A DNA stretch of 64,000 nt from Chionoecetes opilio (taxonomy: Eukaryota; Arthropoda; Malacostraca; Decapoda; Majidae). The stretch covers positions 203,855 through 267,854 of the forward strand of contig JACEEZ010000369.1 of the NCBI GenBank assembly GCA_016584305.1, written 5' to 3'. A program made the position numbers and the translations under genes. Below are positions 1 through 10,727 of this stretch, one piece after another (within the stretch, counting starts at the first letter, position 1; each line of letters starts with the position of its first letter). A model generated the notes under the pieces. It did no database searches, had not been told where the DNA came from, and worked only from the letters and a program-made list of their open reading frames with translations.

Positions 1-75
1 AGATAAAAAGGGCCTGGAAGCGCAATGATTCGACGCGTGAAGTCGCAATGTTTTGATTCAATCTTCCCTCCACAA
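1..75 (+). repeat. Paralogue of the flanks of the 5938-7695 element (unoccupied site)
   Basis: The first 75 bases match, with a few differences, the two sequences that flank the TA-bounded element at 5938-7695. GGAAGCGCAATG and CGACGCGTGAAG here correspond to about 5910-5937. AATGTTTTGATTCAATCTTC continues as the right flank after 7695. The element is absent here, so this is a related unoccupied site rather than an allele. The local difference (GAAGTCGCAATG here, GAAGTA plus TAATG around the insertion) means a few bases have diverged. Confidence 0.75.
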
Positions 76-1562
76 AAGCGCTGCCTTCTTTTTTCCAAAC
101 TGTAGCGCCCACCCTTATAGCTTTACTGTTAACTCGAAGGGCTCCACAAAACCTGGCGATTACGCTGCAAACCCCCCACAATAAGTGGGAAAAAAAAAAC
201 AAAGATTAAGAGAAAATTTGAGTATTACGGGGACTTAATAAACGACTCGTTAACGGGTTTTCAGATATTACACATACTGAGGCAATTCACACCCCCATTA
301 ACCTGATTTTTCACAAAAAAAAAATAACTCAAAATAGAACATCGACAGACGCACTCTCATCGTGTTTAACAAAAAAAATTCCTTCCCCCCACTGTCACTG
401 GTAAATACCTATACAACACACCCCTCGCTAAAAATATGGCCAAAAAGCTACGGTCAATTTGCCTTTTTAAAACCCGTGGACTGGGCGGTTTTGCGCGGGC
501 GGGACAGAGCTATTTCTGGGCCCCCCAGAGAAAGTGGTCACACTACTGTCTCCCGCGGCGCCCCCAGCCCAGTGCTCCCTAGATAACAGTGAATCGCCAT
601 TTCTCGTTTTTTTGTTTATTTCAGAATGTGGTGCGTTAATCTTAATTTGTCATCCGGATTTCGGAAGTTAGGGGGTCTACGGGAAAAAGTCTGTGTCTTT
701 TTGTGTTTTCTCTGTGTCATATTAGGGCTATAAATGAACAAATTAAAAAACTAAAACCGGTGGCGACCCACATACCACTCAAAAAAGTCCCCAGTAGTTT
801 TTTAAAACCCAAACATTTTTGAGTCCCCACTCGGGGGAATTCAGGAAATTAGAGGTAAAGTAAAACAAGTCTCTAATTATTAGCTGGAAGATGCTTGGAT
901 ATATAAAAAATTCCCCCCGCAACGGAAAATTAAATTCTATTAAAGTTTTTAAAGATTTTGGCAAGTCCCCGTTGCCCTGTTTGGCCCGAAAAGCTACTGT
1001 TTACTGTCTGTCATCCGCGAAGAAAACGGAGAAGCAAAATGCGCAACAGTTAATTTTTAGATACAAAGCATAAAAAAACGCTGAAAAAGGGTATTTTAAC
1101 AGGGAACGGGGAAACAGGGAGCGTTTTTTTGTAGTGCCTTCCGGAGAAAAATTTAACTTTTTTTAACTCCGCCCCTGCTTGCCTCACAAAAAACATTGTA
1201 GCGCTGCCAAAGCTCTTTTTTGATGTTCCCGGGGAAAGTAAAAGTGTGTACACTTCTTTCCCTCTTGCAGGGGCCCAAGGAAAATTCGTTAAGGTTGACA
1301 TTTTTAAAGCACAGAAAGTATAGCGTGATTTCTGTATTACACTCGAATCTAATTTGTTTTGACTCTTAGAAGGCAGCTTGTTTTCTAATCTATAGATGGA
1401 TTTGATTTAAACTGAAATTTTTAGGGCGCTTAAAACTGTTTTTTTAAATATCTATTTGCTACGGACCGTACGTATGTAGGCACGTTACCTAACTACTTTT
1501 CACCAATTATCTTTGCCCTAAACCAATGAATCTGGTTGTGTTTCACCCTCCATGCATCTCCC
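76..1562. other. No gene recognised
   Basis: Only short open frames are present, none with a recognisable domain. The DNA is AT-rich with many homopolymer runs of A, C or G four to nine bases long, some of which look like sequencing or polishing error hot spots. I see no structured repeat. Confidence 0.5.
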
Positions 1563-1565
1563 CTG

Positions 1566-1905
1566 TTTAAATCCATGGGGGGGTGTTGGTGGGGGGGGTG
1601 TGTGATGGACGGGGTGGGGGGGGTGTTGGTGGGGGGATGATGATGGGCGTGGGGTGGGTGGGTGTGTGGTGGGCGGATGGGTGAGGGGCGTGTGGTGGGT
1701 GGGTGTGTGGTGGGCGGATGTGTGATGGGCGTGGGGTGGGTGGTGTGTGGTGGGCGGAGGGGTGAGGGGGCGTGGGTGGGGGGGTGTGGGGTGGGCGGAT
1801 GGGGATGGGCGTGTGGTGGGTGGGTGTGTAGGGGGTGTGTGGGGGGCGGGGGGTGGGGGGCGGTGGGTGCCGGGGTGGTGGGGTGTGGGGGGCCCGTGGG
1901 TAGAA
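1566..1905 (+). repeat. G-rich GTGTGGTGGGTGGG minisatellite
   Basis: About 340 bp are built from variants of GTGTGGTGGGTGGGTGTGTG and GGGCGGATGGGTGAGGGGCG. The plus strand is almost free of C and carries many GGG runs, so G-quadruplex formation is possible. The long proline/histidine/threonine frames on the minus strand are by-products of the repeat and not genes. Confidence 0.85.
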
Positions 1906-2699
1906 CCCCCTTTACCGTTTTGGCGCTGATCAGACTGATGAATTTTGTTTTCGTCCCCTGCAAAGGGTTCCAAAAAGCTTTTTTTTTTGTGGATATAACA
2001 TATATACCAAATTTAACATTTCTATTGAAAAGTAATATCACATAAAATTATTTAAGTTTTGACATACTAAAAATAATACCCATTTTTTTGGCGCTAAGCC
2101 AGCAAGCATCAACGAAGTTTCGGAACTTTAAAAAATTCGGGGGTTTGGAAAAATTTGTTCCCAGACTCGTGGAGAATTTTAATTTTGTGACTTCTTTCCT
2201 TTAAGATTTACCTACTCTACTCCCCACTCTCCTTACCCACTATTAAATTTAAAAACAGTACCTTTGCTTCGTGCGCATGTAATGAATGTTGAATTGGATG
2301 AGAATTAAAGGAAAAAAAGGGAAACATTTACGGGGGGATTTTGATAAGATTTTCTCATGCCGCGATCTGATTGGCCCGGGTCTTTTTAAAACCCCACCCA
2401 ACCCACGACTGTATAATTTTACAGGAAAAGAGTAAAAAAAAGTGTTCTGCTCGTTTTCTATGCACCAAAGAGTAAAAAAAAAGTGGCGGGGCTTAAATAA
2501 GTAAAATTTTACTTCCAAAGGGGATGGACAAATACCCTATACAGTCATGATAAAACTACTGTGAACATCTTCAGTGGCACTAAAAACAGTAGTGATGCTT
2601 AATTGTAAAATTTGCGCCTCGACTTCATGCAGGTGGGGACTTCACTGTTATCTCGGTAGGGGAGATTCAAATCAAAACAAACGCGACAACGGCGTCTCT
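1906..2699. other. No gene recognised
   Basis: AT-rich DNA with short open frames only. No domain, splice pattern or repeat family was recognised. Confidence 0.45.
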
Positions 2700-2871
2700 T
2701 AATCCAAAATATACCGTAATACACCGAAATACATGACAATACACTAAAATAAGGTATCAAGAGACATAATACATACATTTTTTAAACGTGTTTAGGGTGC
2801 ATTTCGGTATATTTCGGTGTATTTTGGTATATTTTGGTATGTGTTTAGGTGTATTTCGGTATATTTGGGTA
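2700..2871 (+). repeat. TATTTCGGTGTATTTTGGTA-type short repeat
   Basis: Degenerate 10-11 base units such as TATTTTGGTA and TATTTCGGTG repeat towards the TTAA that begins the large palindrome. The left part (about 2710-2750) holds the reverse-complement type, as in ATACACCGAAATACA, so the two halves can pair. Confidence 0.6.
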
Positions 2872-3549
2872 TTAAGCCCCGTCCACACTACCACTCACCA
2901 CCGTCGGCGCTTGCCGTCGAACAGTGTTCGTCACTCAAAAGTGGCAGTGTGGACACGATGCCGACGAGCAAAATTTAACCGTCGGCGCTGCCCGCCAACA
3001 TTCAGCAGGTTTAATATTGGGCGGACATGCCCGTCACTCACGGGTCAGCGCCAAACACATGCTTCAAGTTATCGGCAGTTTTCACCATCTAGATATTTTT
3101 GCATTGCTATGTACCGTATACCATCAGAACCAAGAAAGTCAGCTGATTACGAATATGTGATCAAAAATTAAATGGGAGAAATGGTCGGGAAATTGCAGCG
3201 AGTTGAAGACAAAAAAGTGAGAAAAATGTTTATACACTATTTCTTTTTGCTATATTTTTTAGAATACACAAAAAGGTTTTCGTATATTTTTCTTGCTTAT
3301 GATATGCAGAAATGTATCATGAAGATGATAGTTGGGTCAGTTTTTCTAAACCTCCTGTAGTTATTTCATAATCTCGAGTGAGAGTACACGATATGCAGAG
3401 AACATGACTCTCACTTTGAAATCAGGAAGCGCGCTGACCGCCGAACAAAACCGTTCGTGTGGACACAACCCTGGCAACGGCGCTTCCCGTCGGCAAGCAC
3501 CGACGGCAAGCACCGACGGTGGTGAGTGGTAGTGTGGACGGGGCTTTAA
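2872..3549 (+). mobile_element. TTAA-flanked non-autonomous DNA transposon, left unit of a palindrome
   Basis: The unit begins TTAA-GCCCCGTCCACACTAC and ends with the inverse GTAGTGTGGACGGGGC followed by TTTAAA, which contains TTAA (3546-3549). The terminal inverted repeats are about 45-50 bp and rich in CACCGTCGG and CTTGCCGTCGG. The TTAA target and short terminal repeat fit piggyBac-type transposition, although the superfamily is inferred from the target alone. The internal 570 bp has no recognisable transposase. Its short open frames recur in the mirror copy because the DNA is the same. Confidence 0.7.
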
Positions 3550-4220
3550 AGCCCCGTCCACACTACCACTCACCACCGTCGGTGCTTGCCGTCGGTGCTT
3601 GCCGACGGCAAGCGCCGTTGCCAGGGTTGTGTCCACACGAACGGTTTTGTTCGGCGGTCAGCGCGCTTCCTGATTTCAAAGTGAGAGTCATGTTTTCTGC
3701 ATATCGTGTACTCTCACTCAAGATTATGAAATAACCACAGGAGGTTTAGAAAAACTGACCCAACTATCATCTTCATGACACATTTCTGCATATCATAAGC
3801 AAGAAAAATATACGAAAACCTTTTTGTGTATTCTAAAAAATATAGCAAAAAGAAATAGTGTATAAACATTTTCTCACTTTTTGTCTTCAACTCGCTGCAA
3901 TTTCCGACCATTTCTCCCATTTAATTTTTGATCACATACTCGTAATCAGCTGACTTTCTTGGTTCTGATGGTATACGGTACATAGCAATGCAAAAATATC
4001 TAGATAGTGAAAACTGCCGATAACTTGAAGCATGTGTTTGGCGCTGACCCGTGAGTGACGGGCATGCCCGCCCAATATTAAACCTGCTGAATGTTGGCGG
4101 GCAATGCCAACGGTTAAATTTTGCTCGTCGGCATCGTGTCCACACTGCCACTTTTGAGTGACGAACACTGTTCGACGGCAAGCGCCGACGGTGGTGAGTG
4201 GTAGTGTGGACGGGGCTTAA
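3546..4220 (-). mobile_element. TTAA-flanked non-autonomous DNA transposon, right unit of a palindrome
   Basis: Near-identical inverse of the unit at 2872-3549, ending GTAGTGTGGACGGGGC-TTAA at 4220. The two units touch at a shared TTTAAA (3545-3550), so 2872-4220 forms one 1.35 kb palindrome with almost no spacer. Only scattered substitutions separate the arms, so the pair is young or kept alike by gene conversion. Confidence 0.7.
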
Positions 4221-4271
4221 GAGATAACCACGCGACAACTCACGGCACACCTGAGTGTGCCGTGAGTAAAT

Positions 4272-4620
4272 ACCGCCGGGTTTATGGAACTGTCGCCGAT
4301 GGGAATTATCGCCGAAACACCAATCTAGAACTCTCGCCGACGTGGAAATGTTAACCTGACCTTGGCATTGGCACCTAACTTAATCTAACTGATCAAGCTA
4401 ACGATAGTATTTCATCCCTGAATGCAGAAACACGGGTAAAACTTGATTAAATGATATTGGGTCCTGTAATATCAAGAATTGGAACACTTGACGACGGCGG
4501 CGAGAATTCCTATCGGCGGTGGGTACCAGGAACTGTCGCCGATCGGAACTCTCGCCGCCAGCGGCGAGTCTTCCAATTCTTGATATTACAGGACCCAATT
4601 TACACATTTAATCAGGCTTT
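4272..4620 (+). mobile_element. MITE-like repeat, GGAACTGTCGCCGAT family, copy 1
   Basis: Begins TTTATGGAACTGTCGCCGAT and contains inverse ends (CGGCGAGAATTCC, CTATCGGCGGTGGGTACC). A second palindrome lies inside it: GGGTCCTGTAATATCAAG at about 4459 is matched by its complement at about 4580-4600. The block ATCCCTGAATGCAGAAACAC (about 4412) recurs at about 46965, which identifies 46790-47085 as a second member. Confidence 0.55.
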
Positions 4621-4892
4621 GGTAATAATGGACGAGGACTTCGCGGTCATTTTCAGAGACACTGAGAAATTTTTCCTGCCCCAAAATAGTGCTTTTTCTA
4701 ATGGAGATAATTTTATTTTCCGGAAAGCAATAGTTTTCATACAATAAAAAAAATTCTTCACCGAATTTTATGGTCGCCGTTTCCATTAAAAACACTGAAT
4801 TTCTATAAAAAAAACACTAAAACTTTACCAAGAAAAATTTGTCAGGGTCTCAGATAACCGGGAAGTGATTGAATAGAACATACCAAACCTGA
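4621..4892. other. No gene recognised
   Basis: AT-rich sequence between two repeats. Nothing beyond short open frames was seen. Confidence 0.4.
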
Positions 4893-5093
4893 CCTTAGCC
4901 TAACCTTATAGGTTTTAATGAAACTTAGCCTAACCTTAACCACTAAGTATACCTAACCTAACCTTAGGTTAAGGTTAGGTTAGGTTTTATTAAAACCTAT
5001 AAGGTTAGGTTAGGTATACTTTGTGGTTAAGGTTAGGTTAGGTATACTTTGTGGTTAAGGTTAGGTTAGGTATACTTTGTGGTTAAGGTTAGC
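4893..5093 (+). repeat. Interstitial TTAGG-containing minisatellite
   Basis: Short runs of the arthropod telomere motif, as CCTAA then TTAGG, alternate with TATACTTTGTGGTTAAGG. The strand switches near 4965 from the CCTAA to the TTAGG orientation, giving a head-to-head arrangement. The same unit recurs in a longer array at 15641-15908. Confidence 0.75.
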
Positions 5094-5107
5094 CGTGGCA
5101 GGTGTCA

Positions 5108-5630
5108 CTCTGGGGATTTGTAAGAGGCGAATTTTGGTGAGGAAGCCGCAAGAAGCAGGCTTCTTGCAGCTTGCGTTTTCTGTTAACTCGAGGCACTTTT
5201 AAGAAGCCGGAAGAAGCGAGTCCTGGGCCCCGCGCTTCTCACGGCTTCTCATGGCTTCATACGTCACGATACGTGACGTCAGAGGTAAACATCGAGATGG
5301 CAGGCCAGGCGGAGCTTGTACAGAGTGAATATCGTCGTAGAAATAATGTAATCACAGATAACAGGACATAAGTAAACACAGATGTACATTCAAAAGCATG
5401 AACTTACCTTAAGACCACGTATAAGAATATACAAGGTTAATGACATGACAGGACAACTTTAAAACTGATGAAAGAATTATCATGTCTTATCAGCCTGACG
5501 ATACTAGTCCCCTATAGCTGTGACGTAGTAGTTTTTGCAGAATTTCGCTGATGATATGGCACAAATTCGAGAGAACTGGAACTCGAAATGCCAGGGGTCG
5601 CTGGCAGTTTTAACTCACTTTTTTGATAAT
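5108..5630 (-). repeat. Diverged inverted copy of the 9.5-11 kb spacer segment
   Basis: GCGAATTTTGGTGAGGAAGC near 5127 is the reverse complement of sequence near 10860. The block with CCAGGGGTCGCTGGCAGTTT near 5592 is the reverse complement of sequence near 9920. Order is kept, so this is a shortened, diverged inverse of part of 9536-11066, without the MITE now at 10046-10235. A small open frame (5297-5371, beginning MAGQAELVQSEYRRR) lies inside it; I do not recognise it. Confidence 0.6.
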
Positions 5631-6439
5631 AAGTTGGTCTACTGGAAAACAAAATATGGGCTTATTCCACTGCACTTAAAACACAAAAGTATAATATTAA
5701 GAACGATTTTCTTCTATATGTATATTGTATAGAAGCCTGATTCTGTAAAACATTGTATATAACCAAATAACCATGGAGGTTATAGTTGAGGAGGCGAGGT
5801 AAATGCTACTCTATGATATTATATAGTCAATAACGAATGTTTAGAAGCTATCTGTACCTAGGCAGTCATATTTTCCTGTTATTATTGTGTATCAATCAGA
5901 TAGAAAGCCTGGAAGTGCAATGAGTCGACGCGTGAAGTAGTGCCGACCGGGGTAATTTGGTCCTGGTTTTGACAAACTTTTATCTAGTTTCCATATCTAT
6001 TGAAATAAACAAACAAAAAGTTAATACAATCTAAGAGGGTCACTACCTATATGTCATTAAAGTTTGAACAAATTTCCATTATAGCTCTGTTATCAAAACA
6101 CTGCGAAGTGCGGACCGCATTGTTACACTAAATGGGGTAAATCGGACCTAACTCTGAGGTAAATTGGTCATATATATATATATATAAAAAAAAAAAAAAT
6201 CTTAAAAATTTGACAAACCTCCAAAAACTTAAACAATATGTCATACCATGCCCATGGACACTATCAAACATTCTGTTAGCTGTTCTTCACATTCTCTGGG
6301 AAGGCGGAAAATATGACCAACACGCACACGTTTGGGTTCCAGTCTTTGAGTTCCTAGTCTTTCTTCTTTTTCTAGGTCTATGCTAGTTTTTCTTTTATAA
6401 TTTCTAAGCATTGTTACTTAATTTAGTAATACTCTACAC

Positions 6440-6896
6440 TAGGGCCAGAATTCCCTACACAATTGGGAGTATGGTTTCTGTTTACCTTATTGGATTCTAG
6501 GAAACATTCTATCTATGAGCTTCCGTCACAAAGCACTTCTTTCGGAGATATAAGATGTTTTTAATAGGAAGGAGATCCGAGTGTATAGGAGATATGAAAA
6601 TTAACCTAACCCCACCTTTTGACTCACTAACCTAACCTAACACACGCTTTAACCTCCAAACTAATGTCAAATCTGCATTAAAAAGTGTCCGCGGCAAGGG
6701 AAAACAGAGGCGATGCAGGTCACAAGAGGAAGAAGAGTCAGGCGCACGTAAACACTTGGCTCTCGCCTCCCTATGAACATGTCATTATCTTCGAAAGTAA
6801 TGATTTGCGACGGAAACTCAATAGAGAAAATGTTTCCTAGAATTAAGTAAGGTAAACAGAACCACACTCCCAATTGTGTAGGGAATTTCGGTCCTA
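6440..6896 (+). mobile_element. Nested TA-flanked MITE with about 100-bp inverted repeats
   Basis: Left end TA-GGGCCAGAATTCCCTACAC; right end GTGTAGGGAATTTCGGTCC-TA. The inverted similarity extends about 100 bp inward and includes CTAGGAAACATT and TTTCCGTC on both sides. The TA duplication again suggests Tc1/mariner-type mobilisation. No coding sequence is seen. Confidence 0.75.
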
Positions 6897-7042
6897 ATGT
6901 AAAATAATACCGTTAGGTTACGTAATCAATGCCCATGTTAGGTTAGTTAACTAGCAGGGAGGTGTGGGTGGGCATAGCCTCCCAGTTATGTCAGGAGAGT
7001 ATAGGTTTATAGGAAGTATTGGTTGAAACTGCACATTTACCG

Positions 7043-7100
7043 TATCCATTAAGGTAAACAGAAATCATTCTCCCAATTGTGTAGAGAATTCTGGTCCTTG
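7043..7100 (+). mobile_element. Solo right end of the 6440-6896 MITE family
   Basis: AAGGTAAACAGAAATCATTC followed by TCCCAATTGTGTAGAGAATT repeats the right terminus of the MITE 150 bp away. The opposite end is missing. Confidence 0.65.
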
Positions 7101-8019
7101 AGTAAAAATTTACCCTTAATTTATATACCAGCACCCTTAAACTAATTCCATATTAGCATTCAACAATCTGAAACAAAAGAAACAAGTGCAAATAAGCAGT
7201 TAATCCTCACCGTGATATGCCGTGAGGGTACATTACACTGGGTCCAATTTACCCCGTGAGTGTTTTTGTCACCGGGGTAAATACGGACCCAAACTGAGCA
7301 TTGATCATACGAAAATGAGACAAGATAGAGCATTTTTGATATTTTCATGTTAAAGTAGAGGAAAAACACTATATATACGCTTATTTACAAGAATGTACTC
7401 CGTCTCGTATTTGAATCCCATGAAAGTTCGCCAAATCATCTGATTTTGTAAACAAACTTTGCCGCAACTTTTTTTTGCTGTCATTTTACTCATTTTCTAT
7501 TTTGGTTTCTGGGTTCAGTTACATATCGATATTTATATTCATATTAATACTAGAAATGTTAAAATGGTTGTTTTACTACATGGGATATTCAAAACTGTTA
7601 CACTCTTATTTATATTGAAACAAACACCAAAGCAAAAATGGCGGTCCGAATAGAACCGGTCCGTTGGAAGGACCAAATTACCCCGGTCGGCACTAATGTT
7701 TTGATTCAATCTTCCCGCCACAATCTCCCCGCCCACCACTCCCCGCCGCGGCGTGTCGCCTCCACAATGGACCCGTTTACTCTACTTGAGGTAAGGATTG
7801 ATTTGACATCTTCAAGCCTCATATAGTTGGGCAGTGATGTTGATTTTTCTATGTGAACAGTATTTTTGATGATACAGCCAATTTAGGTACAGGAAAATTT
7901 ATACGCCCTAAAACGACTGGCGCCATGTTGTGACGTCACTAGCGAAGACAACAGAGCAAAACAGCTGTGAAGCGGCCGCTACTATTATGTACTACCTACT
8001 AATACACCAACTTGCATTA

Positions 8020-8600
8020 CCCCTACTACCGCAAGATGACCAGTAATCCTCCTTCAAGTGATGTAGTAGGTATTCACTGTGTTTGTGAATATGTATAAGT
8101 TGTAGTTTATAAGGAAAAAGTGGATAGACAGAGATAAGTGGCCCGTGACACCTGACAAGTAATGACTTCTGGGATCGGCATTCCTTATAGGGAGCTTAAA
8201 TGAACCTGCAATGACATGTAAAGCTAGACAGATAGACGAACTCATAGAGGAACAGGTAGAAATGTATGGCTTTCTTTCCCCACATAAGCAAAACATACAC
8301 CCTTCGTCACTCTATTCACCACTACAACCTTTACTAACCATACATTTCTACCTGTTCCTCTATGAGTTCGTCTATCTGTCTAGCTGTACATGTCATTGCA
8401 GGTTCATTTAAGCTCCCTATAAGGAATGCCGATCCCAGAAGTCATCACTTGTCTGGTGTCACGGGCCACTTATCTCTGTCTATCCACTTTTTTCCTTATA
8501 AACTACAACTTACATATTCACAAACACAGTGAATACCTACTACGTCACTTGAAGGAGGATTACTGGTCATCTTGCAGTAGTAGGGGTAATGCAAGTTAGT
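8020..8600. repeat. Long palindrome inside element copy 0
   Basis: An arm running from CCCCTACTACCGCAAGATGA (8019) to about 8268 is mirrored by an arm ending TCATCTTGCAGTAGTAGGGG near 8586. They are separated by a 70-bp loop that starts CTTTCTTTCCCCACATAAGC. The arms have a few more mismatches than in the two younger copies. Confidence 0.8.
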
Positions 8601-8754
8601 AAGGTTAGTTAGGTTATATAGTAAAATAAAACTATAATTTTACAAGGTTAGGTTAGTAATTATTTTTTTATGGGGGTCTCGCTATGAGGTTATTAGTGAG
8701 ATAAGGTTAGGTTAGGTTATAGTGAGGTTAGATTAGTAATATTAAACATATTAT

Positions 8755-8825
8755 ATTTTTGAGGGGTCCAGGGGGGTCGTTAAGGAGGGGAGGGGGGTGA
8801 AGGGGGCATCTCCCCCCCACTTTAT
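8755..8825 (+). repeat. G-rich tract shared with 16080-16400
   Basis: GGGGTCCAGGGGGGTCGTTA and the flanking TAATATTAAACATATTATAT match, in one or other orientation, tracts near 16100-16170 and 16320-16395. The tract usually lies next to TTAGG-like DNA. Confidence 0.6.
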
Positions 8826-9048
8826 AATAACAGTTTAGAGGTATCTGAAGGGATCTGTGAAGGTCTGGAGGAAAAAACACTCTAATAAGGGCGGGAAAGG
8901 ACTCTAGAATTTTACCTAACTCACTGCGTGTTGTATACTTAACATGAAAAACCCAGCCTGTCTCATCCCTACCTCAAAAGACTTGCATACTACTCCCGCA
9001 ACTTATCACAGCTCAGCTAAAGCCCCACAGCTACATATCATTTGCAAG

Positions 9049-9309
9049 TTACTTATCCATGCACAAGTACATAAATACATCAAAATGGTCTTCACAGCAA
9101 TAGTATGAATTTTCCTTCATCGAGAAATCACGCCTTGCAGACATCCACCACTGTTTCCTCTTTTTCTTGTCTTTAGGCATAGTTATGAACACATTCTCTG
9201 GAGTTTTAATTGTGGTGTTTTTGCACATTAGCACAAAACAAGCATAATATGTTCTTTTTGTCTGGTACATGTTGAATGCATAGATAGGTACTGCGGTCTG
9301 CTGAGCCAA
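9049..9309 (-). CDS. THAP-type zinc finger fragment of a transposase
   Basis: This 86-residue frame shows the THAP (C2CH) zinc-finger layout: Cys24 and Cys29 in CFVLMC, the MPKDKKKRKQWW block with conserved Pro45 and Trp54, then Cys72-x2-His75-Phe76 in CCEDHF. THAP domains bind DNA and form the N-terminus of P-element-type transposases and of host genes derived from them. It sits inside the terminal repeats of the 7766-9535 element, on its minus strand. It stops shortly after the domain, so it is either one exon or a truncated remnant. The 1.1 kb relatives downstream have lost exactly this region, as expected of deletion derivatives. Confidence 0.65.
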   Translation of the reverse strand: MAQQTAVPIYAFNMYQTKRTYYACFVLMCKNTTIKTPENVFITMPKDKKKRKQWWMSARRDFSMKENSYYCCEDHFDVFMYLCMDK

Positions 9310-10045
9310 ACAAGCCGATCAGCTGATCAGGCGAGATCTGAGTTTGCGCTTACTACGTCACAACCAATCACAGCGCGTTCCGCCGTGTTGTGATATTTTG
9401 GCCCCAAAAAAGCCATATATTTCATTTATGGTGCATTTCTCAGCAAAAAGAATATGAGTACAGTGATATGTAGCCTATATTGCACCCAAAGCTTCATAAT
9501 ACTCCGTGTTTTAGGTGTGAGTAAACGGGTCCATTATAACCTACATTGTCGCAGCAACAAGCCGATTTCGGCATTCTTTATTCTTCGTTTTTCCAAGGCA
9601 TTGCTTATTGTATTTTGACAAGCGTTTGCCAGACGCAGCAGTACTGTCTTAGAAAACAGTGTGAACATCGCCCAAATTTTACATGCCACAATATACATGT
9701 AAAAAATATATTAAGCTTTGCTACTCGAGGCGAGTAATTTGCATTAAATTGCTATTATAGAACGTTCCATCGTAATGCATGTCATCCATATAATTAGTAG
9801 AACAACAGAAGAACTATATTTTTTTGTATTCAGATGCGGTGCATCAATGTTTATCGCGAAATTAATTTATGAAAAATATTAGTCGCGGAGCCAAAACACA
9901 GTAGACCAACCTTTGAGTTAAAACTGCCAGCGACCACTGGCATTTCTCGAGTTTCAGATCATTGGAATTAGCATAAGTTGTACATTTAGTAGAGCTAAAA
10001 TGGTATGACATGACGAGAGGAGAACGTCAAGTCTGGTGAAATAAC

Positions 10046-10235
10046 TTAAGGCGTTTTCTGCGGGGATCCTGGTTGCAACCGAAAAATTTTCGGTTGCTCA
10101 AATTTCGATCCCTGTTCAACCATCCAAGGGAAGATGATTGGCCCGACCCGCAAACATTTGTTGTTGTTGTTGCGACCGTTTGCAACCGAAAATTTTCCGG
10201 TTGCAACAAAAAATCCCCCGCAGAAAACGCCTTTA
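10046..10235 (+). mobile_element. TTA-flanked MITE with AGGCGTTTTCTGCGGGG ends
   Basis: A 184-bp foldback: TTA-AGGCGTTTTCTGCGGGG on the left and CCCCGCAGAAAACGCCT-TTA on the right, with inner inverted GGTTGCAACCGAAAA blocks. The 3-bp TTA duplication fits PIF/Harbinger-type MITEs. The small open frames on both strands here are translations of the palindrome. Confidence 0.7.
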
Positions 10236-10727
10236 AGCAAGTCTTAACCATAACACCAGACGTTGTTTTTTCTAATTTTACTAATTATGCTATCAAAAGC
10301 AGACCGGAAACGTTTTCGCTGATGCATTATGCTCCAATTTGGGTTCTTAGAGATCTCTCACACTTGTTGAGAACATGAAAATATTGTAACTAGCCGACGG
10401 GGACGAGAAATCTGGTATACGAGAGTAGTACCATAAACCTTTAAGCTTCACCATCATCCACTTAATTAGAATGGCCACCGCAAAACATTGCAAGATATCT
10501 AAGTATGCATGACATTACTGTTGATGGACATGAAAGAAATTAATTGGTAGGTAGAGCAGCTGATAGGTATATATTGTGGAAATGGCTAGCATTGCGTTTA
10601 ATTCAGCATGTTTATGAGAGAAGATGTGGTTGAATATGAGTTGAAGATGACAATTCGTCATTGTGTGTACATTCACCTTTATTTGGCATTAAATCAATCA
10701 ATCAATCGTCATTGTGTGGTGTTTTGT

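Larger units (their letters stand above)
5938..7695 (+). mobile_element. TA-flanked DNA transposon with GTGCCGACCGGGGTAA ends
   Basis: Ends are TA-GTGCCGACCGGGGTAATTTG and, inverted, CAAATTACCCCGGTCGGCAC-TA. The terminal repeat is about 24 bp and the TA target fits the Tc1/mariner superfamily. The outside sequences join as the first 75 bases of the window, which lack the element. No intact transposase is visible in 1.75 kb, so it is probably non-autonomous or internally replaced. Variants of GGGGTAAATCGGACC recur near both ends. A second TA-flanked element is nested at 6440-6896. Confidence 0.75.
7766..9535 (-). mobile_element. THAP-encoding DNA transposon (P-like), copy 0
   Basis: Terminal inverted repeats are AATGGACCCGTTTACTC (7766) and its complement ending at 9535. 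It contains a long palindrome (about 8020-8600) and then about 650 bp that the two shorter relatives lack, including a THAP-type zinc-finger frame on the minus strand. THAP domains mark P-element-type and some other transposases, so P-like is an inference. No complete catalytic region is present, so the copy is defective. A clear 8-bp target duplication was not found. Confidence 0.65.

Noticed and set aside
1493..2041. Pro/His/Thr-rich 182-codon frame
   Set aside because: Product of the G-rich minisatellite at 1566-1905 read on the other strand.
2788..4250. Mirror frames containing SPVHTTTHHRRRLPSN
   Set aside because: They translate the terminal repeat (ACCACTCACCACCGTCGG) and the interior of a non-coding element. 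Codon structure is not conserved between the arms.
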